Notes: generated from the letters alone by a model not told the origin. 64,000 bases of DNA from Streptomyces triculaminicus (GCF_017349075.1 NZ_JAFMOF010000002.1:248001-312000), one strand, 5' to 3'; shown: positions 41,511 through 52,166, counted from the first letter of the stretch. Numbers and translations: made by a program.

Positions 41511-42596
41511 TCAGCCGATGCGGACCCCGTAGGCGGTCAGCGGCTCCGTCACCGGCTGGAAGTACGTCGTGCCGCCCGCGGTGCAGTCGCCGCGGCCGCC
41601 CGAGGTCAGGCCGAGGGCCGTGGCGCCGTCGAAGAGAGGGCCGCCGCTGTCGCCCGGCTCGGCGCAGACATTGGTCTCGATCAGGCCGGAGACCGTGCCC
41701 TCCGCGTACTGGACGGTGGCGTTGAGGGCGGTGACGGTGCCTCCGTGCACCCCGGTGGTGCTGCCGCTGCGCTGCACGGCCTCGCCCACGAAGGCGTCCG
41801 CGGCCCGGGAGACGGGCTGCGCCGAGCCGTTGTAGAGGTTCACCTCGCCGGGGTGCTCGACGCCGGGGTCGTACTTCACGATCCCGAAGTCGTCGCCGGG
41901 GAACCGGCTGCCGGTCGCGCGCCCGATCTCCCGGCCGCTCGCGTCGTTCCACACGGTGCGGCCGTTCGTGCAGTGACCGGCGGTCAGGAAGTACGGGGTG
42001 CCGTCGCCGCCGAGCACGTTGAAGCCGAGCGAGCAGCGGGCGCCGCCGCTGAGGATGGCGTCGCCGCCCCGGATGTAGGTCGTGAACCGCGCGTCGGTGT
42101 GGCGCGTCTCGACCTTGTCGCCGAAGGTGCCCGCCATCGTGCTGAGGTTGCCGAACCGGGTGGCGTCGACGGTGCGGTCGGCGGTGACGACGATCTTGTT
42201 GATCCTCGGGTCGATCACCCAGGCCGTGCCCGGCGTGTTGGCCTTCTCCCGCAGCGCGGTCCCGGCCGCGTCGAGCTGCGCGGTGGTGTACTTCACCATC
42301 CGGGGCTCGGCCCCGGCCTTGCGCACCGTCGCGGCGCCGGCCTCGTCGACCACGTTCACCACGAGTTTCTTCGTGGCGGCGTCGTAGTACGAACCCGCCG
42401 CCCCCGCTTTGAGCTGGCCGGCGAGGGACGTCGAGAGGGTTCTGGCCTCCTCGTCGGAGAGGTCGCGCGGTTCGGCGTACGAGGCGGCCGGGGCCGGGCC
42501 CGCGGCGGCGCCGGCCATGCCGAGGCCGGCGGTGAGGGCGAGGGCCGCCAGGCCGGTGAGGGCGGCCGCCGTGATCCGGGAGATCGAGCGCTGCAT
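41511..42596 (-). CDS. Secreted S1-family serine protease with alpha-lytic-type prodomain
   Basis: 361 residues. A signal peptide ([15 protein letters not shown]...) is followed by a prodomain whose [18 protein letters not shown] strand is typical of the alpha-lytic protease pro region, which folds the enzyme and is then removed. The mature domain starts near [11 protein letters not shown] and has TAGHC (His), DDFGIVKYD (Asp) and GDSGGPLF (Ser). Cys pairs fit streptogrisin-like enzymes. It acts outside the cell on proteins. ATG 42596 is used, matching the signal peptide start. Confidence 0.93.
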   Translation of the reverse strand: MQRSISRITAAALTGLAALALTAGLGMAGAAAGPAPAASYAEPRDLSDEEARTLSTSLAGQLKAGAAGSYYDAATKKLVVNVVDEAGAATVRKAGAEPRMVKYTTAQLDAAGTALREKANTPGTAWVIDPRINKIVVTADRTVDATRFGNLSTMAGTFGDKVETRHTDARFTTYIRGGDAILSGGARCSLGFNVLGGDGTPYFLTAGHCTNGRTVWNDASGREIGRATGSRFPGDDFGIVKYDPGVEHPGEVNLYNGSAQPVSRAADAFVGEAVQRSGSTTGVHGGTVTALNATVQYAEGTVSGLIETNVCAEPGDSGGPLFDGATALGLTSGGRGDCTAGGTTYFQPVTEPLTAYGVRIG

Positions 42597-42811
42597 GGTC
42601 AACTGCCTCCTGCGGGTCGCGGGGCCCCGGCCGCGAGGGGCCGACGGTCCCGGAGGGCACGGCGAGCGCGCATCCACCCGCCGTCACGGAGTGTAGGCGA
42701 ATGGATGCGTTGCGTAGCGACGCTCAAGGTAGGGGGCGCTCCCGGGGCGCACACAAGAGTGGTGTTGCGCGCGCCCCGTCCGTCCCCGCGAGACCGGGCG
42801 CCCGCGTCAGG

Positions 42812-43177
42812 TCAGCACGGCCGCGCGGACCGGGCCTCGAGGCCAAGGCCCGGGGTGTACGAGCCGGGGGTGAGGACGACGGCCCGGCCGCCGTAGGACG
42901 GCCGCGGGTAGAGGCACCAGGCCATGCTGGTCTGGTTCTTCGCGCTGCGGACCGCCGGGTCGAGGTGGGGCGCGGCGCGCGGGAACATTCTCACACCGCC
43001 TCCCGAGTTGGGCTCCGACCAGGTGCACAGGCCGACGACGTGCGGGCAGATCGGTACGCGCGCCCGCCCCTGCGCGTCGGCCGTGGACGCCGGCAGCAGG
43101 GCCGCCGTTCCCCCAGCCGCGGTGGCGACCGCGAGCGTCACCGCCTTCGACATCGCATGCCTCATTGCACGCCTCAT
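42812..43177 (-). CDS. Secreted peptidase-inhibitor I36-like protein
   Basis: 121 residues. A signal peptide runs to about residue 36 (ADAQG). The mature part has four Cys (ICPHVVGLC, AWCLYPRPSYGG and a terminal C) and a beta-gamma crystallin-like layout seen in the I36 family from Streptomyces. ATG 43177 has GGAGG at 8 bases. It is encoded next to the secreted S1 protease on the same strand, about 215 bases upstream, and could protect against such enzymes (inference). Confidence 0.72.
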   Translation of the reverse strand: MRRAMRHAMSKAVTLAVATAAGGTAALLPASTADAQGRARVPICPHVVGLCTWSEPNSGGGVRMFPRAAPHLDPAVRSAKNQTSMAWCLYPRPSYGGRAVVLTPGSYTPGLGLEARSARPC

Positions 43178-43304
43178 GGCCGTTCCTCCCTCGTTTCCGG
43201 CGATGGGGCCACCGCCAGGCGGTGGCCTTTCCCGCGGGCATCGCCGGCAAACGGGGGCAACAGCCGCAATCCTCCGATCGGGTGCGTCGAGCGACTCCGC
43301 CGCG

Positions 43305-46300
43305 CTACCGCGCGTTGAAGTACTTCGCCTCCGGATGGTGGATCACGATCGCGTCCGTGGACTGCTCCGGGTGGAGCTGGAACTCCTCCGACAGCCGCAC
43401 GCCGATGCGCTCCGGCTCCAGAAGGGCGGCTATCTTCGCGCGGTCCTCCAGGTTCGGGCAGGCGCCGTAGCCGAGGGAGAAGCGGGCGCCGCGGTACTTC
43501 AGGGCGAACATGCCCTCGACGTCGTCCGGGTCCTCCGCGCCGAAGCCCAGCTCGGCCCGCACGCGCGCGTGCCAGTACTCCGCGAGCGCCTCGGCCAGCT
43601 GGACGGACAGGCCGTGCAGCTCCAGGTAGTCGCGGTAGGCGTCCGCCGCGAAGAGCTTCGCCGTCGCCTCGCCGATCCTCGAGCCGACCGTGACGACCTG
43701 GAGGCCGACCACGTCCGTCTCGCCCGACTCCTCCGGGCGGAAGTAGTCCGCGAGGCACAGCCGGCGCCCGCGCCGCTGGCGCGGGAAGGTGAAGCGGGTG
43801 CGCTCGGTGCCGTCCTCGTGCAGCAGGATGAGGTCGTCGCCCTTGCTCACGCACGGGAAGTAGCCGTAGACGACGGCCGCCTCCAGCAGGTTCTCCGTGT
43901 GGAGCTTGTCCAGCAGCCCCCTCAGGCGCGGCCGGCCCTCGGTCTCGGCCAGCTCCTCGTACGTCGGGCCGCTCGTACGGGCCTGCTTCAGGCCCCACTG
44001 GCCCTTGAACAGCGCGCCCTCGTCCAGCCAGGACGCGTAGTCCTTCAGCGGAATGCCCTTGACCACGCGCGTGCCCCAGAAGGGGGGCTCGGGGACGCGG
44101 TTGTCCACGGCGACGTCCGAGCGCACCGACCCCTCGGGCTCCTCGGCCTCGAGCACGGGCACGTCGCGCTTGGGCACGCGCCGCTGCTTGAGCTCCGGCA
44201 GGGCCGCGCCCGGGACCCCCCGCTTGACGGCGATCAGCGCGTCCATCAGCCGCAGGCCCTCGAACGCGTCGCGGGCGTAGCGCACCTCGCCCTCGTAGAT
44301 CTCATGGAGGTCCTGCTCGACGTAGGCCCGGGTCAGCGCCGCACCGCCGAGGATCACCGGGTAGGTCGCCGCCAGCTTGCGCTGGTTCAGCTCCTCCAGG
44401 TTCTCCTTCATGATGACGGTGGACTTCACCAGCAGGCCGGACATGCCGATGACGTCGGCCCGGTGCTCCTCGGCGGCCTCGAGGATGGCCGAGACCGGCT
44501 GCTTGATGCCCAGGTTGACGACGTTGTAGCCGTTGTTGGACAGGATGATGTCGACGAGGTTCTTGCCGATGTCGTGGACGTCGCCGCGCACGGTGGCGAG
44601 CACGATCGTGCCCTTGCCCTCGGCGTCCGACTTCTCCATGTGCGGCTCGAGGTAGGCGACCGCGGTCTTCATCACCTCGGCCGACTGCAGCACGAACGGC
44701 AGCTGCATCTGGCCGGAGCCGAAGAGCTCGCCGACGACCTTCATGCCCTCCAGCAGGGTGTCGTTGACGATGTCGAGCGCCGGACGCCCGGTCAGCGCCT
44801 CGTCGAGGTCGGCCTCCAGGCCGTTCTTCTCGCCGTCGACGATGCGCCGGCGCAGCCGCTCCTCCAGCGGCAGGGCCGCCAGCTCCTCGGCCTTGCCGGC
44901 CTTCATGGACTTGGTGTCCACACCCTCGAACAGCTCGAGGAACCGCTGCAGCGGGTCGTACCCCTCGCGCCTGCGGTCGTGGATCAGGTCGAGGGCGACC
45001 TCGCGCTGCTCCTCCTCCAGCCGGGCGATCGGCAGGATCTTGCTGGCGTGCACGATGGCCGAGTCCAGGCCCGCCTCGACGCACTCGTTGAGGAAGACGG
45101 AGTTGAGCACCATGCGGGCGGCCGGGTTGAGGCCGAAGGAGATGTTCGACAGGCCCAGCGTTGTCTGGACGTCGGGGTGGCGGCGCTTGAGCTCGCGGAT
45201 GGCCTCGATGGTGGCGATGCCGTCGCGCCGGGACTCCTCCTGCCCGGTGGCGATGGTGAAGGTGAGGCAGTCGACGATGATGTCGCACTCCCGCACCCCC
45301 CAGTTCCCGGTGAGGTCGGCGATCAGCCGCTCCGCCACGGCCACCTTGTGCTCGGGCGTACGGGCCTGCCCCTCCTCGTCGATGGTCAGGGCGATCAGCG
45401 CGGCGCCGTGCTCCACCGCCAACCGGGTGATGCGGGCGAAGCGCGAGTCGGGTCCGTCGCCGTCCTCGTAGTTGACCGAGTTGATCACGGCCCGGCCGCC
45501 CAGCTTCTCCAGGCCGGCCCGGATGACGGCGGGCTCGGTGGAGTCCAGCACGATGGGGAGCGTGGAGGCGGTGGCGAAGCGGCCGGCGATCTCGGCCATG
45601 TCGGCGACGCCGTCCCGGCCGACGTAGTCGACGCACAGGTCGAGCAGGTGCGCGCCCTCGCGGATCTGTTCGCGGGCCATCTCCACGCAGTCGTCCCAGC
45701 GGGCGTCCAGCATGGCCTCGCGGAACTTCTTCGAGCCGTTGGCGTTGGTCCGCTCGCCGATGGCCAGGTACGAGGTGTCCTGGCGGAAGGGCACGGTCTG
45801 GTAGAGCGAGGCCGCTCCCGGCTCCGGGCGCGGCGCGCGCTCGGTCGGGGTCAGGTCCCGCACCCGCTTCACGACCTGCCGCAGGTGCTCCGGCGTGGTG
45901 CCGCAGCAGCCGCCGACCAGGGACAGCCCGTACTCCCTGACGAACGTCTCATGGGCGTCGGCCAGTTCGGCGGGGGAGAGCGGGTAGTGGGCGCCGTTCT
46001 TGCCCAGCACCGGCAGGCCGGCGTTGGGCATGGCGGAGACGCGGGTGCGGGCGTGGCGCGAGAGGTAGCGCAGGTGCTCGCTCATCTCGGCGGGGCCGGT
46101 GGCGCAGTTCAGGCCGATCATGTCGATGCCCAGCGGCTCCAGGGCGGTGAGCGCCGCGCCGATCTCGGAGCCCAGCAGCATGGTGCCGGTCGTCTCGACC
46201 GTCACCTGGACCAGCAGCGGCAGGTCCACGCCGGCCGCCGCCATGGCGCGCCGGGCGCCGACGACGGACGCCTTGGTCTGCAGCAGGTCCTGGGTCGTCT

Positions 46301-46811
46301 CCACCAGGATCGCGTCGGCGCCGCCGGCGACGAGGCCCTCGGCGTTCTGCTGGTAGGCGTCGCGCAGCGTCCCGTACGAGGTGTGGCCGAGGGTGGGGAG
46401 CTTGGTGCCGGGGCCCACCGAGCCCAGGACCCAGCGGGTGCGGCCGTCGCCGGCCGCGTACGCGTCCGCCACCTCGCGGGCGATGCGGGCGCCGGCCTCG
46501 GAGAGCTCGAAGATACGATCGGAGATGTCGTATTCGCCCAGAGCGGAGAAGTTCGCTCCGAACGTATTGGTCTCCACGCAGTCCACGCCGACGGCGAAGT
46601 AGGCCTCGTGCACCGAGCGCACGATGTCGGGGCGGGTGACGTTCAGGATCTCGTTGCAGCCCTCGAGCTGCTCGAAGTCCTCGAGGCTGGGGTCCTGCGC
46701 CTGAAGCATCGTGCCCATCGCCCCGTCGGCCACCACCACTCGGGTGGCGAGGGCCTCGCGCAGTTGCGCGGCTCGGGCGGGCAGAGGGGTCGATGGCGTA
46801 CGCGAGGCCAT
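43305..46811 (-). CDS. metH: Cobalamin-dependent methionine synthase MetH
   Basis: 1168 residues, full length. It transfers methyl from 5-methyltetrahydrofolate to homocysteine through methylcobalamin. Domains in order: homocysteine-binding with the zinc cysteines in GGCCGTTPEHL; folate-binding with GERTNANGSKKF; B12-binding with DVHDIGKNLVDI (the cobalt-ligand His of DxHxxG); and the C-terminal reactivation domain with SLGYGACPNLEDR for S-adenosylmethionine. ATG 46811 has a GGGAG site 8 bases upstream. A GCCCTC/GAGGGC hairpin lies in the leader, but I see no cobalamin riboswitch. Confidence 0.96.
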   Translation of the reverse strand: MASRTPSTPLPARAAQLREALATRVVVADGAMGTMLQAQDPSLEDFEQLEGCNEILNVTRPDIVRSVHEAYFAVGVDCVETNTFGANFSALGEYDISDRIFELSEAGARIAREVADAYAAGDGRTRWVLGSVGPGTKLPTLGHTSYGTLRDAYQQNAEGLVAGGADAILVETTQDLLQTKASVVGARRAMAAAGVDLPLLVQVTVETTGTMLLGSEIGAALTALEPLGIDMIGLNCATGPAEMSEHLRYLSRHARTRVSAMPNAGLPVLGKNGAHYPLSPAELADAHETFVREYGLSLVGGCCGTTPEHLRQVVKRVRDLTPTERAPRPEPGAASLYQTVPFRQDTSYLAIGERTNANGSKKFREAMLDARWDDCVEMAREQIREGAHLLDLCVDYVGRDGVADMAEIAGRFATASTLPIVLDSTEPAVIRAGLEKLGGRAVINSVNYEDGDGPDSRFARITRLAVEHGAALIALTIDEEGQARTPEHKVAVAERLIADLTGNWGVRECDIIVDCLTFTIATGQEESRRDGIATIEAIRELKRRHPDVQTTLGLSNISFGLNPAARMVLNSVFLNECVEAGLDSAIVHASKILPIARLEEEQREVALDLIHDRRREGYDPLQRFLELFEGVDTKSMKAGKAEELAALPLEERLRRRIVDGEKNGLEADLDEALTGRPALDIVNDTLLEGMKVVGELFGSGQMQLPFVLQSAEVMKTAVAYLEPHMEKSDAEGKGTIVLATVRGDVHDIGKNLVDIILSNNGYNVVNLGIKQPVSAILEAAEEHRADVIGMSGLLVKSTVIMKENLEELNQRKLAATYPVILGGAALTRAYVEQDLHEIYEGEVRYARDAFEGLRLMDALIAVKRGVPGAALPELKQRRVPKRDVPVLEAEEPEGSVRSDVAVDNRVPEPPFWGTRVVKGIPLKDYASWLDEGALFKGQWGLKQARTSGPTYEELAETEGRPRLRGLLDKLHTENLLEAAVVYGYFPCVSKGDDLILLHEDGTERTRFTFPRQRRGRRLCLADYFRPEESGETDVVGLQVVTVGSRIGEATAKLFAADAYRDYLELHGLSVQLAEALAEYWHARVRAELGFGAEDPDDVEGMFALKYRGARFSLGYGACPNLEDRAKIAALLEPERIGVRLSEEFQLHPEQSTDAIVIHHPEAKYFNAR

Positions 46812-47108
46812 GGATGTGCTCCCGGGTGTGCGACGGCTGTCGGCTTTACGCCCTCCCTGCAGAGGGCGCACGCCGCAAGCGTAGCCGCAGCGCGCCGCGC
46901 GGGCAGGGGGCGTCCCAGGGAGCGGACGGGCGGCGTCCGGGGCGGCGTACGGCGGGGGTGGCCGGATTGGGCCGGAGGCGGGTCTCAGCGATCATGGAGA
47001 AGCCTGCTGTCGGGTACCCCCTGGTCGGCATCGGCCGATAGTGTTCAGCATTGCCGAACGGATACAAACGGATACAGCCGGTCGGCGGGTGTGTAAGGAG
47101 GTTGCTCG
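46812..47108. other. Divergent metH-gylR intergenic region
   Basis: 297 bases without a gene. It contains a GCCCTC-N6-GAGGGC hairpin near 46852-46869 on the metH side and GylR-type elements on the gylR side (47023-47059). No B12-box or SAM-riboswitch core was recognised. Confidence 0.5.
47043..47059. promoter_or_regulatory. GylR-type operator before gylR
   Basis: GTTCAGCATTGCCGAAC is a 17-bp palindrome symmetric except at the centre and one position per arm. It matches the element before glpF (48042-48058) at 14 of 17 bases. A weaker related GGTCGGCATCGGCCGAT lies at 47023-47039. Confidence 0.7.
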
Positions 47109-47873
47109 ATGGCACGGACCATCCAGTCGCTCGAACGGGCTGCGGCGATGCTGCGGTTGCTCGCGGGCGGCGAGCGGCGGCTCGGACTGTCCGACGTGGC
47201 CTCCGCGCTGGGGCTCGCCAAGGGCACCGCGCACGGCATTCTGCGGACCCTGCAGCAGGAGGGCTTCGTCGAGCAGGACCCCGCCTCGGGCCGCTATCAG
47301 CTGGGGGCCGAGCTGCTGCGGCTGGGCAACAGCTACCTGGACGTGCACGAGCTGCGGGCCCGGGCCCTGGTGTGGGCCGACGACCTGGCCCGCTCCAGCG
47401 GCGAGAGCGTCTATCTGGGCGTGCTGCACCAGCAGGGCGTGCTGATCATCCACCATGTCTTCCGGCCGGACGACAGCCGTCAAGTGCTGGAGGTCGGCGC
47501 GATGCAGCCGCTGCACTCCACCGCCCTGGGCAAGGTGCTGTGCGCCTACGACCCGGTGGCGCACAGCGAGGTGGCCGAATCCGACCGCGAGGCGTTCACC
47601 CTCAGCACCGTCACGACCCTGCCCGATCTCGAGGGCGTGCTCGATCTCACCCGGGCCCGCGGCTGGGCCGCGGACGTGGAGGAGACCTGGGCGGGCGTGG
47701 CCTCGGTGGCGGCGCCCATCCACGACCGGCGGCGGATGCCGGTGGGCGCGGTCGGCGTCATGGGCGCCGTGGAGCGCGTGTGCGAGGAGGGCGAGGTGCG
47801 GGCACGCCTGGTGGCGGCCGTCCGCGACTGCGCGCGGGCCGTCTCCCGCGACCTCGGCGCGGGGCGTTTCTAG
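47109..47873 (+). CDS. gylR: IclR-family glycerol operon regulator GylR
   Basis: 254 residues. IclR winged helix: SLERAAAMLRLLAGGERRLGLSDVASALGLAKGTAHGILRTLQQEGFVEQD. The C-terminal effector domain holds SGESVYLGVL, MQPLHSTALGKVLCA and VASVAAPIHD. In S. coelicolor GylR represses its own gene and the gyl operon and is released by glycerol or glycerol-3-phosphate. Here it lies 320 bases before glpF and matching palindromes occur at both promoters. ATG 47109 has AAGGAGG upstream. Confidence 0.95.
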   Translation: MARTIQSLERAAAMLRLLAGGERRLGLSDVASALGLAKGTAHGILRTLQQEGFVEQDPASGRYQLGAELLRLGNSYLDVHELRARALVWADDLARSSGESVYLGVLHQQGVLIIHHVFRPDDSRQVLEVGAMQPLHSTALGKVLCAYDPVAHSEVAESDREAFTLSTVTTLPDLEGVLDLTRARGWAADVEETWAGVASVAAPIHDRRRMPVGAVGVMGAVERVCEEGEVRARLVAAVRDCARAVSRDLGAGRF

Positions 47874-48193
47874 GTCCCGGAGCGGACCTGCGGAACGGAC
47901 CGTGCGGTCCGTTCCGGGGGCCCTCGAGATCCCCTCGTTACCCGCCGGTATCCATACGGAGATTTCCGGCCAGTTGGCGCAATGTTTCCGGTCACAGAAC
48001 CCTTGACGCGCCCTTAACCGTGCAGAAAACTGCCGTGCATCGGTCGGCATTGTCGAACACCTAACGACAATATTCGCTATGGTGTGCAGTGCGTGCAGTG
48101 ACATGGGGCCGATCACCGCCCTCACGGAGGGCGCGGACCGCCGGAGCTACCCGGGGTTCGCCTTCCCCTGGACGAAGGACAAAGGAGTCGCGG
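47874..48193 (+). other. gylR-glpF intergenic region with operon promoter
   Basis: 320 bases without a gene. It holds the GylR-type site at 48042-48058, an overlapping TTGTCG-N9-CGACAA inverted repeat (48050-48070) and a TATGGT hexamer at 48078-48083 that may be the -10 of the glycerol operon promoter. Confidence 0.55.
48042..48058. promoter_or_regulatory. GylR-type operator before glpF
   Basis: GGTCGGCATTGTCGAAC is nearly the same as the gylR element at 47043. The common core GCATTGYCGAAC in two promoters of one pathway is good evidence for a GylR site. Confidence 0.7.
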
Positions 48194-48976
48194 GTGTCCA
48201 GCTCCGACATCTTCACCGGTGAGCTCATCGGTACCGCAGTGTTGATCCTGCTCGGCGGCGGCGTGTGCGCCGCCGTCACCCTGAAGCGCTCGAAGGCGCA
48301 GAACGCGGGCTGGCTCGCCATCACGTTCGGCTGGGGCTTCGCCGTACTGGCCGGTGCGTACATCGGCGCCAAGTCCGGCGCGCACCTCAACCCCGCCGTC
48401 ACCCTCGGCCTCGCCATCGACGGCGCCGTCAAGTGGAGCGACGTTCCGCTCTACATCGGCTCCCAGATGCTGGGCGCGATGATCGGTGCGTCGCTGGTGT
48501 GGCTCGCCTACTACGGCCAGTTCAAGGCCCACATGACGGACCCGGAGCTCGTCGAGAGCCTCAACCCCGCCGAGGGCATGGTCGACCAGACCGCGACGCC
48601 CGAGGCCGGCCCGGTGCTGGGCGTCTTCTCGACCGGCCCCGAGATCCGCAACGTGGTGCAGAACCTCGTCACCGAGATCATCGCCACCGCCGCGCTGGTG
48701 CTCTTCATCCTCACCATGGGTCTGACCAAGGGCCTGGCCACCAGCGGCACGGGCACCCTGATGGTCGCCTTCGTCGTCGTGGGCATCGGTCTCTCGCTCG
48801 GCGGCCCGACCGGCTACGCCATCAACCCCGCCCGCGACCTCGGCCCGCGCATCGTGCACGCGCTGCTGCCGCTGCCCAACAAGGGCGGTTCAGACTGGGG
48901 CTACGCCTGGGTTCCGGTGGTCGGCCCGCTCGTCGGTGCCGCGCTCGCCGCAGGCATCCACAAGATCGCGTTCTGA
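48194..48976 (+). CDS. glpF: Glycerol uptake facilitator (aquaglyceroporin)
   Basis: 260 residues of the MIP family with six helices and two half-helices. The pore motifs are [11 protein letters not shown] and [15 protein letters not shown] 48194 is preceded by AAAGGAG by 6 bases. It lets glycerol cross the membrane by diffusion; GlpK then traps it as the phosphate. A larger extracellular loop ([18 protein letters not shown]) separates helices 3 and 4. First gene of the glpFKD operon. Confidence 0.95.
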   Translation: MSSSDIFTGELIGTAVLILLGGGVCAAVTLKRSKAQNAGWLAITFGWGFAVLAGAYIGAKSGAHLNPAVTLGLAIDGAVKWSDVPLYIGSQMLGAMIGASLVWLAYYGQFKAHMTDPELVESLNPAEGMVDQTATPEAGPVLGVFSTGPEIRNVVQNLVTEIIATAALVLFILTMGLTKGLATSGTGTLMVAFVVVGIGLSLGGPTGYAINPARDLGPRIVHALLPLPNKGGSDWGYAWVPVVGPLVGAALAAGIHKIAF

Positions 48977-49020
48977 TCGCACCCGCCGAGACCCTTCAGA
49001 CCTCAGGAGCAGACACCACC

Positions 49021-50556
49021 ATGACCGAGACCACCGGCACCCACGCCCAGGGCCCGTTCATCGCCGCGATCGACCAGGGCACCACCTCCTCCCGCTGCAT
49101 CGTCTTCGACCGCGACGGACGCATCGTCTCCGTCGACCAGAAGGAGCACGAGCAGATCTTCCCGAAGCCGGGCTGGGTCGAGCACGACGCCATGGAGATC
49201 TGGACGAACGTCCAGGAGGTCGTCGCGGGCGCCGTCGAGAAGGCCGGGATCACCGCCGCCGACGTCAAGGCCATCGGCATCACCAACCAGCGTGAGACCA
49301 CGCTGCTGTGGGACAAGAACACCGGCCAGCCGGTCTACAACGCCATCGTCTGGCAGGACACCCGCACCGACGCCCTGTGCAAGGAGCTCGGCCGCAACGT
49401 CGGTCAGGACCGCTTCCGCCGTGAGACGGGCCTGCCGCTGGCGTCCTACTTCTCCGGCCCGAAGGTCCGCTGGCTGCTGGACAACGTCGAGGGCCTGCGT
49501 GAGCGCGCCGAGGCCGGCGACATCCTCTTCGGCACCATGGACTCCTGGGTCATCTGGAACCTCACCGGTGGCACCGACGGCGGCGTGCACGTCACCGACG
49601 TCACCAACGCCTCCCGCACGATGCTGATGAACCTCCGCAGCCTCGACTGGGACGAGCGCATCCTGGAGTCGATGGAGATCCCGGCCGCCGTGCTGCCGGA
49701 GATCCGCTCCTCCGCCGAGGTCTACGGCAGCGCCAAGGGCGGCGCCCTGGCCGGCGTGCCCGTCGCCTCCGCGCTCGGCGACCAGCAGGCGGCCCTCTTC
49801 GGCCAGACCTGCTTCTCCGAGGGCGAGGCCAAGTCGACCTACGGCACCGGCACGTTCATGCTGATGAACACCGGCGACGAGCCCGTCAACTCCTACAACG
49901 GCCTGCTGACCACCGTCGGCTACCGCATCGGCGACCAGAAGCCGGTCTACGCCCTCGAGGGCTCCATCGCCGTCACCGGCTCCCTCGTGCAGTGGATGCG
50001 CGACCAGATGGGCCTCATCAAGAGCGCGGCCGAGATCGAGACGCTGGCCAGCTCCGTCGAGGACAACGGCGGCGCCTACTTCGTGCCGGCCTTCTCCGGC
50101 CTGTTCGCCCCCTACTGGCGCTCCGACGCGCGCGGCGTGATCGCGGGCCTGACCCGCTACGTCACCAAGGCGCACATCGCCCGCGCCGTGCTCGAGGCCA
50201 CCGCCTGGCAGACCCGCGAGATCACCGACGCCATGACCAAGGACTCCGGCGTCGAGCTGACCGCGCTCAAGGTCGACGGCGGCATGACCTCCAACAACCT
50301 GCTGATGCAGACGCTCTCGGACTTCCTGGACGCACCCGTGGTGCGCCCGATGGTCGCCGAGACCACCTGCCTCGGCGCCGCCTACGCCGCCGGCCTGGCC
50401 GTCGGCTTCTGGCCGGACACCGACGCCCTGCGCGCCAACTGGCGCCGGGCCGCCGAGTGGACCCCCCGCATGGACGCGGACACGCGTGACCGCGAGTACA
50501 AGAGCTGGCTCAAGGCCGTCGAGCGGACCATGGGCTGGATCGAGGACGAGGAGTAA
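49021..50556 (+). CDS. glpK: Glycerol kinase
   Basis: 511 residues of the FGGY kinase family. [19 protein letters not shown] is the N-terminal phosphate-binding loop, [17 protein letters not shown] follows, [11 protein letters not shown] and [12 protein letters not shown] are the second nucleotide lobe. It phosphorylates glycerol to sn-glycerol 3-phosphate with ATP. ATG 49021 has AGGAG upstream, 44 bases after glpF. A 2-base gap to glpD indicates cotranslation. Confidence 0.97.
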   Translation: MTETTGTHAQGPFIAAIDQGTTSSRCIVFDRDGRIVSVDQKEHEQIFPKPGWVEHDAMEIWTNVQEVVAGAVEKAGITAADVKAIGITNQRETTLLWDKNTGQPVYNAIVWQDTRTDALCKELGRNVGQDRFRRETGLPLASYFSGPKVRWLLDNVEGLRERAEAGDILFGTMDSWVIWNLTGGTDGGVHVTDVTNASRTMLMNLRSLDWDERILESMEIPAAVLPEIRSSAEVYGSAKGGALAGVPVASALGDQQAALFGQTCFSEGEAKSTYGTGTFMLMNTGDEPVNSYNGLLTTVGYRIGDQKPVYALEGSIAVTGSLVQWMRDQMGLIKSAAEIETLASSVEDNGGAYFVPAFSGLFAPYWRSDARGVIAGLTRYVTKAHIARAVLEATAWQTREITDAMTKDSGVELTALKVDGGMTSNNLLMQTLSDFLDAPVVRPMVAETTCLGAAYAAGLAVGFWPDTDALRANWRRAAEWTPRMDADTRDREYKSWLKAVERTMGWIEDEE

Positions 50557-50558
50557 TC

Positions 50559-52166
50559 ATGACAACCCCGCAGAGCGTTCCGACCCTGGGAACGCACCCG
50601 GCCGCCGGTGCCAACCCGGGCCGAGCCGAGACCCGGGAGCGACTGTCCAACGCGACGTACGACCTCCTGGTCATCGGTGGCGGCATCCTGGGCACCTCGG
50701 TCGCCTGGCACGCCGCGCAGTCGGGACTGCGGGTCGCGATGGTGGACGCCGGCGACTTCGCCGGCGCCACCTCCTCCGCCTCCTCCAAGCTCGTCCACGG
50801 CGGTCTGCGCTACCTGCAGACCGGCGCGGTCAAGCTGGTGGCGGAGAACCACCACGAGCGCCGGGTGCTGGCCAAGGACGTGGCCCCGCACCTGGTCAAC
50901 CCGCTCACCTTCTACCTGCCCGTCTACAAGGGCGGCCCGGTGGGCGCGGCCAAGCTCGGCGCCGGTGTCTTCGCCTACTCGGCGCTGTCCGCCTTCGGCG
51001 ACGGCGTCGGCAAGGTGATCTCCCCGGCCAAGGCCAAGGCCGACAACCCCGGCCTGCGCACGGACAACCTCAAGGCCGTGGCGGTCTACTACGACCACCA
51101 GATGAACGACTCCCGCGTGGCCGTCATGACGGTCCGCGCGGCCGTCGAGTCGGGTGCCGTGGTCCTCAACCACGCCGAGGTGACCGGCCTGCGCTTCACG
51201 CACGGCAAGGTGACCGGCGCGGAGCTCAAGGACCGCATGGACGGGACCGAGTTCGGCATCGACGCGCGCGTCGTCCTCAACGCCACCGGCCCGTGGGTGG
51301 ACCACCTGCGGAAGCTGGAAGACAAGGGCGCCGCGCCGTCGATCCGGCTCTCCAAGGGCGCTCACATCGTGATGAAGCGCAAGTCGCCGTGGAAGGCCGC
51401 CATGGCCACCCCGATCGACAAGTACCGCATCACCTTCGCCCTCCCCTGGGAGGACCAGCTGCTGCTGGGCACCACCGACACCCAGTACGAGGGTGACCCG
51501 GCGGACGTGCGCGCCACCGAGGAGGACATCCAGCAGATCCTCGACGAGGCGGCGTTCTCCATCCAGGACGCGGACCTCGACCGCGACCTGATGACGTACG
51601 CCTTCGCCGGCCTGCGCGTGCTGCCCGGCGGACCGGGCGACGTCTCCCAGGCCAAGCGCGAGACGGTCGTCTCCGAGGGCAAGGGCGGCATGCTCTCCGT
51701 CGCCGGCGGCAAGTGGACGACCTACCGCCACATCGGCCGTACGGTCATGAAGAAGCTGGCCCAGGTGCCCGGCAGCCCGCTGACCGAGGACATGGAGCCC
51801 GTCTCCAGCCTGGTCCGCCGCACCCCGCTGCCCGGTGTCGCCAACCCCAACGCGGTCGCCCACCGCCTGCTGGTGGACCGCGAGCCCGGCAGCCGCATGG
51901 ACCCGCTGACGGCCCGTCACCTGGCCACCCACTACGGCTCGCTGTCCTTCGACATCGCCCGCCTGGTCAACGAGAACCCCGAGCTCGGCGAGCGGATCCA
52001 CGAGGACGGCCCGGAGATCTGGGCCCAGGTCGTCTACGCCCGCGACAACGAGTGGGCCGCCACGGTCGACGACGTGCTGCGCCGCCGCACCACCCTGACG
52101 ATCCGCGGCCTGGACTCCGAGGACGTCCGTGCCCGGGTCAAGGGCATGCTGAACGACAAGAGCTGA
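50559..52166 (+). CDS. glpD: Aerobic FAD-dependent glycerol-3-phosphate dehydrogenase
   Basis: 535 residues. The FAD motif LLVIGGGILGTSVAWHAAQS is followed by the family signature SSKLVHGGLRYLQ. The substrate domain contains KGAHIVMKRKSP and GTTDTQYEGDP, and the C-terminal cap ends with DDVLRRRTTLTIRG. It oxidises glycerol 3-phosphate to dihydroxyacetone phosphate and passes electrons to the quinone pool at the membrane. Last gene of the operon; a 17-bp-stem terminator follows at 52189. Confidence 0.97.
   Translation: MTTPQSVPTLGTHPAAGANPGRAETRERLSNATYDLLVIGGGILGTSVAWHAAQSGLRVAMVDAGDFAGATSSASSKLVHGGLRYLQTGAVKLVAENHHERRVLAKDVAPHLVNPLTFYLPVYKGGPVGAAKLGAGVFAYSALSAFGDGVGKVISPAKAKADNPGLRTDNLKAVAVYYDHQMNDSRVAVMTVRAAVESGAVVLNHAEVTGLRFTHGKVTGAELKDRMDGTEFGIDARVVLNATGPWVDHLRKLEDKGAAPSIRLSKGAHIVMKRKSPWKAAMATPIDKYRITFALPWEDQLLLGTTDTQYEGDPADVRATEEDIQQILDEAAFSIQDADLDRDLMTYAFAGLRVLPGGPGDVSQAKRETVVSEGKGGMLSVAGGKWTTYRHIGRTVMKKLAQVPGSPLTEDMEPVSSLVRRTPLPGVANPNAVAHRLLVDREPGSRMDPLTARHLATHYGSLSFDIARLVNENPELGERIHEDGPEIWAQVVYARDNEWAATVDDVLRRRTTLTIRGLDSEDVRARVKGMLNDKS

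Noticed and set aside
42924..47096. 1390-codon open frame on the plus strand opposite metH
   Set aside because: It is the antisense of metH and gives Ala/Val/Gln/Gly-rich low-complexity protein. metH on the other strand has every family motif.
46812..47108. Possible cobalamin or SAM riboswitch before metH
   Set aside because: No B12 box or SAM-riboswitch core could be read on the coding strand; only a short hairpin is present.
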